Assembly: GCA_022702545.1 (NCBI GenBank)
Contig: JAHRBC010000003.1
Coordinates: 4,216,001 to 4,280,000 of the forward strand
DNA from: Phycomyces nitens
Taxonomy: Eukaryota > Mucoromycota > Mucoromycetes > Mucorales > Phycomycetaceae
Reading direction: 5' to 3'
Length of the DNA stretch: 64,000 nucleotides
Shown one piece after another: positions 36,871 through 47,091 of the stretch. Every line of letters starts with the position of its first letter. Position 1 is the stretch's first letter. Both the position numbers and the translations under genes were made by a program. A model generated the notes under the pieces. That model saw only the letters and a program-made list of their open reading frames with translations, ran no database searches and had not been told where the DNA came from.

Positions 36871-36930
36871 CAGTGGGGTAAATTCTTGGATGGCACAGCT
36901 TTGAAATTGCAATTTTTGGTTAAAATGGAT
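36871..36930 (+). repeat. Tc1-type terminal repeat, copy 1
   Basis: TA followed by CAGTGGGGTAAATTCT, similar over about 45 bases to 39128 onward in the same orientation. CAGTG after TA is the normal end of Tc1/mariner elements. It probably marks the left end of the decayed element that follows. Confidence 0.5.
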
Positions 36931-37179
36931 ATACCTGGTTTTGGCTTTTTTTTTTACTTTAATCTTTACCATGTTTCCAGTAAACATTCCTGATAATATC
37001 ATTAGAAAAAAAGAATATCCCATTTGGAGTTAAAGGGATGATTATTGGTGTGTTTGACGAAAGAGTAAGAGTGTCGACCATTTGTGAACGATATAATGTA
37101 GTACCCTGTGGTGTATACAATACAATGCGAATATAGAGAGAGATGGAAGTGACAGATACACATAATACAAAAAAATCAC

Positions 37180-37960
37180 CAGGATACTTGGTGAACGAGA
37201 TTTGCGCGTTTTGCGTAGAAATATTTTAGAAAAGTCGGGCTGCCAGTTTAGATATGTTGATCAATATAATATGTGTAAATTTGAGAAGATACGCTTGGAA
37301 GGATACGATGTGTGCTGCTATCAATACTCTCTCTATAAAGTCTTGTATAACTGTATAAAATACATGTCTTACCGAATATCCTCGCAAAGACCACATTGTA
37401 TTTGCTCAGCATGCCAAAGAAGTACCTCGATGCTGGAATCGAGCTATCCGGAGTGATTAATTGTCATTTACGCTGTTCTTAATGTGTAAGAATGTACGAG
37501 TCTGGTGTCTTTGGTCAGAAAAGGACATCATGGACTCTATGGGTTTTAGAATCCAAGGTGGTGGGGGATATGTTATGATTTAGAAAGGTATCTGATCCGG
37601 TGGTGTTTGGCTGATGGAAATCATCAGCGGTAATATTGAAAAATAGGGGTACATTCATATACTCCAAAACACATTAGTTCCTTCCAAAAACAATCTGGAG
37701 TATGGGCAATGTAACTCTCATCTTTCAACTAGACAATCCTCCGTGTCATTGAATCAAGAAGGTGAAAGAGTACCAAAAGAACGCAGATCTGGAAGTGATG
37801 AAGTGACCTGTGTACAGTATCTGAGAGAATATAAGTGTACCTTGGCAGAAATATATAAAATACCAATTGAAGTGTGTCCAGCTCATTTTAATTCAATACA
37901 AAATCGATTACGTGTATTCAAAAAGAACAGTGTTGGATACACAATATTAAGATTTCTATA
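37180..37960 (+). pseudogene. decayed Tc1/mariner-family transposase
   Basis: Stops and frameshifts break it, but several family blocks can be read in order in different frames: ERDLRVLRRNI (N-terminal DNA-binding linker), WNRAIRSD before a stop (first catalytic Asp region), GGGGYVMI (the GGGSVMVW block), and FQLDNPPCH (the second catalytic Asp block, normally FQQDNAPCH). The third catalytic acid block is not found. It lies 3' of a CAGTG terminal repeat at 36871, so it is a dead element. Confidence 0.65.
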
Positions 37961-38259
37961 ATACCATTTTTAATAAATCAAAAACTTCTGTTCTTTATTG
38001 TTGTATGATTTTATACTGTACTATATTAGAAAACAGAACAAAGGACAGAGACGATAAACTTTAGAGATATATGCTTTTATTGCAACTAGTCAAATTTCTG
38101 GCACTAATCAATTTACGAGTCAATAGAGAGGTTTGGGAAATTTATTTTCACTTTGTCTTCACATTTTATTTTTTGGAAAAAGCATTTATATTCTATCTGT
38201 CAAACTTCAATACATAATACCTTTCTTTATTCTATTTAAAACACTTTACTTTATTAAAA
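37961..38259. other. spacer between transposon remnants
   Basis: AT-rich. No right-end inverted partner of the 36871 repeat was found here. Confidence 0.35.
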
Positions 38260-38847
38260 ATGGAATCCATTCGTTATCTGGAAGCAGCTGCAATTCTCTA
38301 CCATGACCTAGGCAATGCAATTATAGAGCAAGACGAGGCTGAAGATGAACTGTTCATTCGTTTGGATCGTGATTTCAGAGTGTATGCATTGCATAGGCAA
38401 CAGATTCCTTTAGATATCTCTTTGTTGGACAATGATACTTGCAAGACATTGTTTAGATTTACCTACACCGAGATTCAGCTGATATCAAGAATTTTGGGCT
38501 TCCCTGAACAGGTTTCTTTCCGCAATGGAACAAACCAAAGCTTCTCGTTGCACAGATATTTAGCACTGGCCATCATGCTTAGAAGGTTGGCATATCCTTT
38601 GAGGCTGGTAGACTTGGCTCTACTATTTAAAATGAACAAGACAACTATTAGTGTTGTCTTTAATTCAATGATTGGATTGCTGCACAGCCAGTACCATGAA
38701 GAGATCAGATTCAATAAAAAGCATCTCCATCACTTTTATTGTATACATTCTTGCCTTTTTGAACTCATAGGAAACCATTATTTAGCAATTGTATCTGTCA
38801 ACATTGAAATCCAAAAACTACCTTGTCAGATTTATCTTTTTCTGTAA
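38260..38847 (+). pseudogene. truncated PIF/Harbinger-like (DDE_Tnp_4) transposase, N-terminal part
   Basis: A 195-codon ORF begins at an ATG. The segment FRFTYTEIQLISRILGFPEQ, followed by SLHRYLALAIMLRRLAYPLR and DLALLFKMNKTTISVVFNSM, is the helix-turn-helix region that precedes the DDE domain in PIF/Harbinger and related fungal transposases. The catalytic domain (where GFIDGT would be expected) is missing: after KKHLHHF the sequence turns into unrelated AT-rich coding and stops. It is a fragment, possibly from insertion or deletion. Confidence 0.6.
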
Positions 38848-39127
38848 TATTATTGGATGATCCGGCTAAACACCATAGTGAAAATAACAGAGTTATCTTT
38901 GCATTTTGCACTAATAACGCTATTTATTTTCCCTTTTTTGTGCTACCTCGAAAAATAGTCGTTTATGAAAAATGCAAAAGTACAAACAACCTCTCTATTG
39001 AAACGTACTGTATTAACTGCTGTAATGTAAATGCCTCGAGTTTATTTTATAAGACAAATAACCTTGGTCAACCCCTTGTAGCTATCTTACCAAACAATGG
39101 TGCTATTCAGATCAGGCCCAATATATA
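38848..39127. other. unassigned remnant downstream of the PIF/Harbinger fragment
   Basis: An open frame of about 110 codons covers 38823-39161, but no family motif is recognised. It ends in the CAGTG repeat copy. Confidence 0.3.
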
Positions 39128-39180
39128 CAGTGGGGTATATTCTGGAATGACAGAACTTTGAAACCTCGATTTTAATACAA
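39128..39180 (+). repeat. Tc1-type terminal repeat, copy 2
   Basis: TA-CAGTGGGGTATATTCTGGAATG, in the same orientation as the copy at 36871. No inverted partner was found nearby. Confidence 0.5.
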
Positions 39181-39235
39181 CATACGTTCTACTTTTTTGA
39201 TGAGCCTATGTATATTTAACCTCTAGAAATAAAAA

Positions 39236-40682
39236 TCAAAGTGCTTTTCCAGAATCCATCTTTTTGATTGTTCGCTCTGCACGATACATGACACGATCAA
39301 AAAGCCCTGCTACTGTAAATATTCCACCCACAATGGCAAATACACCAGTGATAAAGCTAGTAAACGAAGGCCGGGTTTCGCGGTAGATAATCATCATTGG
39401 AGAAATATCCATGTTAAAAAAGACACCTAGAATATAAGATTGGTTAACTCGATTGTATATTTACGCTGTGAAACACTGACCTGGAAGACCATTATTTCCT
39501 TCCTGTAACACACGTTCATTCTGAGTATATGCATATTGGTTCGTATAAACAGGATTTCCAGACAGAGGTCTTAATTCAGTGGAGACAATCTTCAAAAAGT
39601 ATTGGTATACAACACGCGCTAATAGTAGCATTGGTAAGTTTAGCTCTTATTTATGAGAGCTTGACTTACATTTATCTGTCACTTTATCTGTTCCAGCCAG
39701 AGAATTAGTAATAGCCATGATGGCCGAATTCTCATCATCAGTGTCAGGACCAAATTTAAGGCGGTGGATATGGTGTGTAAGATCAAAGGAGTGTCCATCA
39801 GGAGCACCCGAGGTAAAGGTGTTGAGATCGTGAACATGCATATTAGACTGTTGGAATGCCTGTCCAGGTGCAATATGGAAGTTTCCACGGACTTTGTTCA
39901 CTGAAAGATGTCCATGAACATTGCAGCCTTCGTTTGACTGGGTCTCGATACGTTCACGCCATCCCTCTCTCAGACATTGTTCGATTTTTTCAGTGTCTCC
40001 CAATCCCCATCCCATGTTTACATATGCTTCTCTGACATCTTCACACGTATTGCAACATTTGTCTTCCCGAGGGGAAATTGCGCCATAGCAGCTGCCACAT
40101 GAATCAGGAGCAAGCAGAGCCTTTTCTGCAGCCTTTGTGTTGTCTCCCAGTTCTGTTTGCCCATGTCAATACAAGTGATGCATATTGCATTGACTTACTT
40201 TTCTCTTTTTCTGTCTTGATCTGAACTCCCATTAGATCCAGACGTACCTTGTACACATCATGACTGTATCCCGTAATATGCTCCCCTGAGTCATCCATGA
40301 TATCTAGGCTTAGCACTAGAGAATCTCCAATTAGCCTTATTCAAACCAAAGTTTCGATTTGCTTACTATGACAGGGCATCTTTGGGAAGGTGATGTTGAA
40401 GTTGATGGTCATCTTTTCTTTTCTGCCCTTGTCTACAATCAGTTCAGGGACCCATGTTGGTGTACGATAGGCAATCAATTCAGACAAGACAAGAAAGATG
40501 ATAATGATCGCACTGATGACGGTCACTATACAATAAAACAAGGCGTTGATAAAGGTCGTCTTGTTAGTGTCTTGTTCCTTACCAGATGCACCTGTTATTG
40601 TCTTTACGCGAAAGTCATCGAGGGTCTTTGCATAGGCATCAAATTGTCGAAATCTGACAAACAAGGAACCATCCTTTGCCAT
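39236..40682 (-). CDS. ERV46: ER-Golgi cargo receptor Erv46/ERGIC3
   Basis: Membrane protein of COPII vesicles that cycles between ER and Golgi, partner of Erv41. Five exons (40682-40367, 40315-40199, 40152-39670, 39618-39481, 39426-39236) join in frame to 414 aa, matching yeast Erv46. There is a short cytosolic N-terminus (FRQFDAYAKTLDDFRVKT), TM1 at about residues 43-70, and then the lumenal block FPKMPC...LSLDIMDDSGE. A Cys-rich part, SCGSCYGA...CCNTCEDVREAY, contains the paired Cys typical of Erv46. It continues with QSNEGCNVHGHLSVNKVRGNFHIAPG, HIHRLKFGP, and TM2 (SFITGVFAIVGGIFTVAGLF), ending in a short tail with KKMDSGKAL. The paired-Cys loop argues for Erv46 rather than Erv41. Confidence 0.92.
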
Positions 40683-40942
40683 GATGAAAAAGTGATGACC
40701 ATTATGCCTAGAAAACGAGACTCCCTATCATAGTATAGTCACGTGGAGTATCCGTTGCTAAGAAACCCCTTTCTTGAAATTGACAGATTGGATTAATCAG
40801 TTGGATGGTTTCAATGTTTCAATTAAAAGCCGTTAATGCCATGTCCATTAGATAGCTATTGGGGCTAAATAGTTTATTATAAACAAGCAAAAGGAGCTAA
40901 TTAAAGTATACCAGAACTCGTTTATACATTGTCAGACATAAA

Positions 40943-42421
40943 CTAGTACATACTATTAGCCATAAAGCGTGTAGCCATAAATACTTTTCTCTCTTCCGAG
41001 TCAGATAGTTTGTCAATATAATGTGTCCAAGGTGGCCATATGCCGACAAAGGTCTCTTTTAAAAACCTTTCTTTTACCAAGGGTGTTGTGTTTGAATGAA
41101 GAAAAAAGAAACCAAAGAGGTATTTATCGTCATCTTCACTAGGAATGTATGGCGGCAGAAGTTGAGGCTGGGAAAATATCTCATCAACACTGTCATCATC
41201 TGGTTGACTTTGGGTGAGGTGCCTCAAGGACTCTTGTTCTTCGTCTGTAACAGGTACGCACCAAGAGAATATGACCCCATTCTCAGACCAAGTGTCTGTC
41301 ATACGGAACAGCCTTGCTTCCTTTGAGTGAGATACTGCCCAGGTTACTGAGCCATGATGAGCCACTGATGGTAATCCACAATTAGACGCCTGGTTCAAAC
41401 CCTTTGCTTGCACTTACTGGTGGCTTTTATAGACCTCTCCCATTTCATAAAATCCTTTGCTTCATCCAACGCCACTTCTCTTGCTTGGCTGGCCAAACCA
41501 CCCCTACCATCATCACACATTAGGTACCAATAAAATAAAAACAATCTTTGCCCGGAATACTTACGGCTCCAAGGTAAGCGGTTTGGTGTCCTTGATACGC
41601 CGAACTTGGCGGTTGGTAATAGGGTGTGGATAGACAGGTCGAAAAACAGTCTGAGAAATAAAGGGCACATCAGGAATGTGTTGCTTGACTGAAACGAGTG
41701 CCTTGCGTTCCCTTTCTTCAATGAATTCCTCTTCTCGATCAACCTGGCTATCAAAGCTTCGGATACTCAGCATAGAACCAGTTTGAGATAATGTTTTATG
41801 ATTAGATGCGGTTGGCTTCCAGTCATCTAGGCCGTCAAGTACGTTTGTGTCCGAAAATTCTGATATATCATCAGCAAATGTGGCATGAAAATCACCCAAA
41901 ATCTCCTTGCTTTCACTCTGCTCATAATCAACATTCATTGACTCTTGGGGTACATCTTCTACCTCGGTAGAGTAGCCAAGGCTCTCATCACCAATGTCTT
42001 TAGTGTATCTGGGACGCTTCAAGGTACGTGATCCGTCGTCTTTTATTGGCCTTTGGCGTACAAGACTTACTTTTGGCGATTGGATTTTGTGGTCAAATTG
42101 ATCAACCATCTCTGAATCACTAGAGTCTTTAATGATCTCTTTGGTTGAATGCGCTTTTTCAAGTGATTTCTGCACATGATCCAATGATGTATCATCACTG
42201 TCACTCTCAAACTCTGAAATGGATAACTGTGACCAAGTAATAAATAATCAGGTCCCAATTGTTGGTAATGGCGTCCGTACATCATCAGATTCAAGTATGG
42301 GGTACATTAAACTCGCTCTTGATATTGCAGCCTGCTTCTTCTTTGTCTATAGATGCATCACGTCAATGCCATGTTTTTCTCAACATGTACGCACACATTG
42401 ACTCACCATTCGAGATCCCAT
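40943..42421 (-). CDS. uncharacterised 416-aa protein
   Basis: Five exons (42421-42407, 42346-42281, 42226-41565, 41503-41418, 41364-40943) splice in consistent phase, which supports a real gene. Exon 1 codes only MGSRM. Residues 1-180 are acidic/basic, low-complexity and probably disordered (SEFESDSDDTS; LKRPRYTK, a possible nuclear signal). Residues about 190-416 look folded: ERERKALVSVKQHIPDVPF, REVALDEAKDFMKWERSI, TWAVSHSKEARLFRMTDTW, a YLFGFFFLHS strand region, ETFVGIWPPWTHYIDKLSD and a final helix ending RKVFMATRFM. No known motif is recognised and no function is proposed. Confidence 0.65.
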
Positions 42422-42927
42422 TATATCAATACATCAAGGGGAATATGCGTACCCATTTTTATATTTCAAAATTCATCAATTTATAGAAATTCAATACATA
42501 CACACACACATTTATTGATCGTCTTTATGTAAAAGACATTGCTTTTAGATCAAGGTATTCCGTTGAGATTCTCAAGGCTATCAAAGGTAAACAGCCTAAT
42601 AACCGAATAGTCTAATAGATCCAATTTCTTGTAAACCATACATACATATATATATATTAAAAAAATGTATATTTGTTTGTTCAAAAGTGCAGACGCTAAT
42701 ATTATACCATGTTATTGTTCGAATATTGAGAATCTTTGGGCTTATATTTATATTTCTATTTACATTTTTTTGTCTTCATACAGCTTTTGCTTTCCTTAGA
42801 AATCAAATTTTGCTTTAAAGGCACTCAGATTTTGGGTGTCGCATTGGATGGCCAGCTCATCGTCATTCAACCTAATAATCATTGCAAGGTTATTCTGGAT
42901 GAACTATCAAATCACCCCCAATGACTC
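42422..42927. other. intergenic region
   Basis: Contains a TACACACACACA run near 42500 and AT repeats near 42645. A 62-codon plus-strand ORF overlaps here without coding character. Confidence 0.4.
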
Positions 42928-44771
42928 TTACATAAACATGATCATCTTTAATGTACTCCATAAAGAATCTTGAGCCGTCGAGATCTCTGGTGGATTTGTA
43001 CCAAAATTTCTCTGACGAAGAGCGAGTGCAGTAAGCAGATGCTCGGCAGCTTCTTTATGCTGGCCTATTCGCATGCAACTAAAGGCTATATTGTATCGTA
43101 CTCGAACACTATTGGGATTTAGCTCGAGAGCATGAAAGTATATTTCGAGTGCGCCTTCTATGTCTTGGGAATTGGCAAGTGTTGCTCCTAGTTTGTTCCA
43201 CAAGAGAAAGTCCTTGATCATCCACTATTAGCCAAATGGGACATCTTTAAATCATCGTCTTTTACCTCTGGCTTACTGCTCAGTGCTGCCTTGAAGCAAT
43301 CGATCACTTTATCGTGTTCTCTAGCCAAGGTAAACAAGATTCCCAGGCATATCTGGACATCTGGATCCATTTCTTTCCCAGGAAAAGACCTTGCTGCCTC
43401 GAGAAAGAGAGATGTGATGATGTCATGACGCTCATTATCCAAATAATCATCTCTTGTCAGATACTGATAATCAGGATGGTTTGCTATCCATTTCTCCAGA
43501 CTATCGTACACTTTATCTGGGCACTTTTCATTTGTATAGCTCACTGCCAGCCCAAGCCATGCGTCTATTAGACTAGGATCTTTCTGAACACTTTTGTGAA
43601 ATGCACTGATTGCAGCCTTTCCATATTCATTATCCTGATAACTACAGCCCAGCTGATACCAAGATTCTGCTCTCTTTTCGCCTCTTTCTGGCTGTACATT
43701 CTCAACCAAGGCAGAAAATGAGTCTTGAAGTGGCTGGTAAAAAGGTTGATATAGATCCATGGACTCTGGAGAGAACAGACAAAATCCTGTTTTTGCCTGG
43801 CTCCCAAACATACTCTTGTCGAACGCCGAATGTGTTTCTACTTCTGCCTTTGGCGTATCAACCAGACAAGCACTGTGTTTTGCATATGTCATAGGTTGCA
43901 CCTGTACTTTTACATCCAAAGGATAACCATGAGTCATTTGTTTTGATCCATTTTGAGACTCTTGTTGTGCAAAAGACATTTTCCAATCTCGGTCAACTTC
44001 TTTGGGATTTAAAGGAAATATAAGAATTGGGCGCGACTATGACCAAGAACCATGCTTACCTTGTACGGCCTCTTCAAACGCTCGTTCAAGGTCTTCATTG
44101 TAATTTTGAGTATGTGTGATTTGCTGGTACCTTGCAAACTCTTGGAACCAGTTGGATTCTAGAATAGATTCCGGTTATTAAAAGGACTTGTTCTCTTATA
44201 GGCATAGTTTGAGCTTTGTATAGAATGTTCACCTTGTATTGGCACCTTTTCTCTATTGGCACCCAATGCTTTCTGCTTAAAGGTTGGATTCCTCGTGAAT
44301 TCATCTGTCCAGTCAGAGCCTCTAATTGGTTGTGGATGGGCTCTGAAGCGTGTCTGGACTGCTTGTGGGGCTGGATCTTCTAGCTGCAGGAACGCGTCTA
44401 CAAACTACATCAAACGTGCTGCTTAATATTCCATCTAGAGGTCTCTTGACTGGCATACTTCATTTCCCAAGCTAGTCTGGGAAGAGCCATGTGATCGAAA
44501 GCCATTCTGATTTCGCCAAAGGTATATTAGTTATATAGAGTGTTTCTTGGAAAAGGTACCTTTTTGATACTTTGATCTGAATGAACAATGCGATCCTAAT
44601 GTACATGGTGATTCTACAATGAGTAAAGGATCTTGCGCTACAATGACTTGTCTGGAATTATGCGGGAACCTTTTGGAATGAGTGATCAGTATGAAAGTGC
44701 TTCATGAGGCCTGCTATTGGGTTTACGGAACCACATTCGGCTGAACCAGACGAGAATAGAGAGAATGGCAT
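42928..44771 (-). CDS. PEX5: peroxisomal targeting signal 1 receptor Pex5
   Basis: Cycling receptor that binds C-terminal SKL-type signals and delivers matrix proteins to peroxisomes. Seven exons (44771-44670, 44595-44560, 44506-44459, 44404-44233, 44158-44060, 43999-43266, 43224-42928) give 495 aa. The N-terminus has AECGSVNPIAGLMKHFHTDH, with the conserved Cys (residue 13) that is monoubiquitinated for recycling. Three WxxxF-type Pex14/Pex13-binding motifs follow: WTDEF, WFQEF, WKMSF. The TPR array begins near ESWYQLGCSYQDNEYGKAAISAFHKSV and runs to LLWNKLGATLANSQDIEGALEIYFHALEL, YNIAFSCMRIGQHKEAAEHLLTAL and the C-terminal helix DSLWSTLKMIM. Two very short exons (36 and 48 nt) are inferred from phase and match the usual Pex5 N-terminal layout. 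The first donor is GTTCCC. Confidence 0.9.
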
Positions 44772-45431
44772 TGTCGAATGAGAAAGAAAGAAGCAAAAGT
44801 CCAAGGACTACAAAAGCCGCTTTATCATTCTTACCCCCCCTTCTTTATTTTTCCGCGCTCAACTTGTCATTGTGGTACGATTGGTTTCACGAGTGATCTT
44901 CTCCTGTTCAACAATCACACTGACCATCTCTTGAGATTGATGGATGTTTCCTCAGCCAATTGTTTATGTTTTATGGACAATATGTGATATTTATTGTGAT
45001 TTCATATCATAGGCAGTAGTCCTGTGTTCCTGGGGTATAACATGCTTCCAAAGATGTTTGTAGCAAATAGGTTTTAATATAAGAGGCTTGTGCTCCGCCA
45101 AAAAAAAAGATTATCAAGTTCCCCGCCTTGTAGCACTCGCACAAAGACACTCCATTTACGATTACTAGAGTTAATATAATCTATTGGGAGAATTCGGGAT
45201 TCTTTTATTATTATTATTAAATAAATAAATTATCTTTTTTTTTCTTTTTTTTAAAAAAAAGGCAAGAGTTATACATATTATTATTATTGTTATTATTATC
45301 ATCATTAAATAGTGAGATTACAGATATATAGCGCAGATATTAAAAGTGTAGCTATTCTTTTAAAGGCCATCTTTTTGCCTTGTTTGACTAGAGTTTAAAA
45401 AGCAGACACAATTCATACTCGTTAAATATTT
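44772..45431. other. intergenic region
   Basis: Contains a T8A8 tract at 45245-45260 and TTA runs near 45207 and 45279. No gene is seen. Confidence 0.5.
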
Positions 45432-47091
45432 TCAAGAGTCGGTTTGGTTTCTGTCTTGGCTTGGTACTGTAGAAGTACCCAGCTGAGAAATGTCATAGCC
45501 ATTCTCAGTCAAGTAGACCAAAAATGCCTCATCCTCTTCAACCAAGCCCTGGGGCCCAATTTCGGGAACAAAGTACCAGGCGACTATGCTGGCACCAATT
45601 GCAATGCCACTGCCCACCAAAAAAGGACCTCGGATACCACCCATGGCCTCTTGCATAGGTACAAATGCCAATGTACCAACAGTAGCACCAACCTTACCAA
45701 CAGCAGCAGCAATGCCATAACCAGTACCACGGATAGGTGTAGGGAACAATTCCATTGCATTTAGTCCCATACAATCTCCAGGACCGTACTCGCCCAAGGC
45801 AAGGAAGAGACCGTACATAATCTATACTAGTGTGAGGGTCTGTCCATATGGCCAGTTTTTATGACTTACCACAAACATTGGGAAACAGTTCTTTGTCAAT
45901 GGCTCATAAACACCACCAATAATCATGCCAACAATACCCTGGGCAAGCAAACCAATGGCCAATGTCTTTCTGCGACCAATCTTATCGACCGAAAATGCAC
46001 CACCAATACAACCAGGAAGGTAGAATGCATAAAGAAGGACGTTCCATCCCATGGTCTCAATCATAGAGTCGCCTGTTGCAACAGTGTCGATAATCACAGA
46101 AGAAAAGATGCCGTTGGGGAAAGAGATAAAGTCATAGATGAACCACAGACCAGAGGCAATCAAGAGTCTGAACCAATAACGCTTAAAGATCAATCGGTAA
46201 GGCACACTGACTTTCATGGCATTTTTGGTGTACTGCTTAGAGTCAGCCATCTTTAGCCGGACTATATATGATGGGCCAATTAGTATCCAAGAGACGCAAT
46301 GCAGTGTTTGGTTTGCTTACAATACAAGACTGACAGAGGAGGGATGATTCCCAGGCCAAAGGACAGACGCCAGACTGGCTCAAGATTGTCTTTAAAGATG
46401 GCCAAAAGGATTACAGGAATAACAGCAGAGATAACATAGCCGAGATCAATGACAAAGTTGGTCACAAATACAAATAGAGCGCCTCGTCGGCCCGGTGCTA
46501 CTTCATCTGCAGCTTCGCCTGCTGCAACAGAACTACAGGGGTATTCTCCTCCAACGCCTACGCCCATGACGCCACGAGCAACGACCATCATCCAGAGAAG
46601 GTTGGTTGGTGTACTTCCACTTGAGGCTGCTGAAAGAGCAGCACCAATGATCACAAGCGCAGTAGTGGACACCAAACCAATCTTACGACCCAGGCGATCG
46701 ACAATCAGACCAAAGCCTAGAGAGTTTCATATTAAACACTGCTCTTGTATACCAGGTACTTACTTAGCTGGCCAATGACTGCACCAACAAACATGGAGTA
46801 GGACAGACGGGAAGACATTGTAGAGTTGAATATCTCTGTTCCATAGATCTTCTTTAGGACCAAGTTAATGAAGCTGATCACACCAGACTGGTAGCCATCC
46901 GAGAGCAGGGCAAAACCACTAAACAGGACATTAAAGTAAGATGTTGTTTTGGCCTTCTTGATCGGGACGTCTTCAATGATAGAGGTTGACTGGGTGGCAT
47001 CAATGTCTTTGCCAATCATCTGGTCTATGGCAGACTCATCTGTGAAGCGTTGCTTTATTGAACCCGAGGGTTCGCTGTTTAGAGATGTCAT
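45432..47091 (-). CDS. MFS permease, glycerophosphodiester/phosphate type (Git1-like)
   Basis: Plasma-membrane proton-coupled transporter of the sugar/phosphate-type MFS. Four exons (47091-46764, 46716-46321, 46261-45870, 45821-45432) give 501 aa with about 12 hydrophobic helices. Helix 1 (YFNVLFSGFALLSDGYQSGVI) is followed by the loop 2-3 motif GLIVDRLGRKIG and by VARGVMGVGVGGEYPCSSVAAGEAADE, the helix-4 pattern seen in Git1/Pho84 relatives. The central loop leads to RLLIASGLWFIYDFISFPNGIFSS, and the second-half motif DKIGRRK is present. GECGPGD-like EYGPGDCMGLNAMELFPTPIRGTGYG closes the second half. The conserved pattern favours glycerophosphoinositol/glycerophosphocholine uptake, but inorganic phosphate cannot be excluded. 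Confidence 0.8.

Noticed and set aside
41380..41400. tRNA B-box-like GGTTCAAACC
   Set aside because: It lies inside an intron of the unassigned gene, with no A box or acceptor stem nearby.
42736..42924. 62-codon hydrophobic plus-strand ORF next to PEX5
   Set aside because: It sits in AT-rich spacer on the opposite strand, with no upstream signals or recognisable motif.
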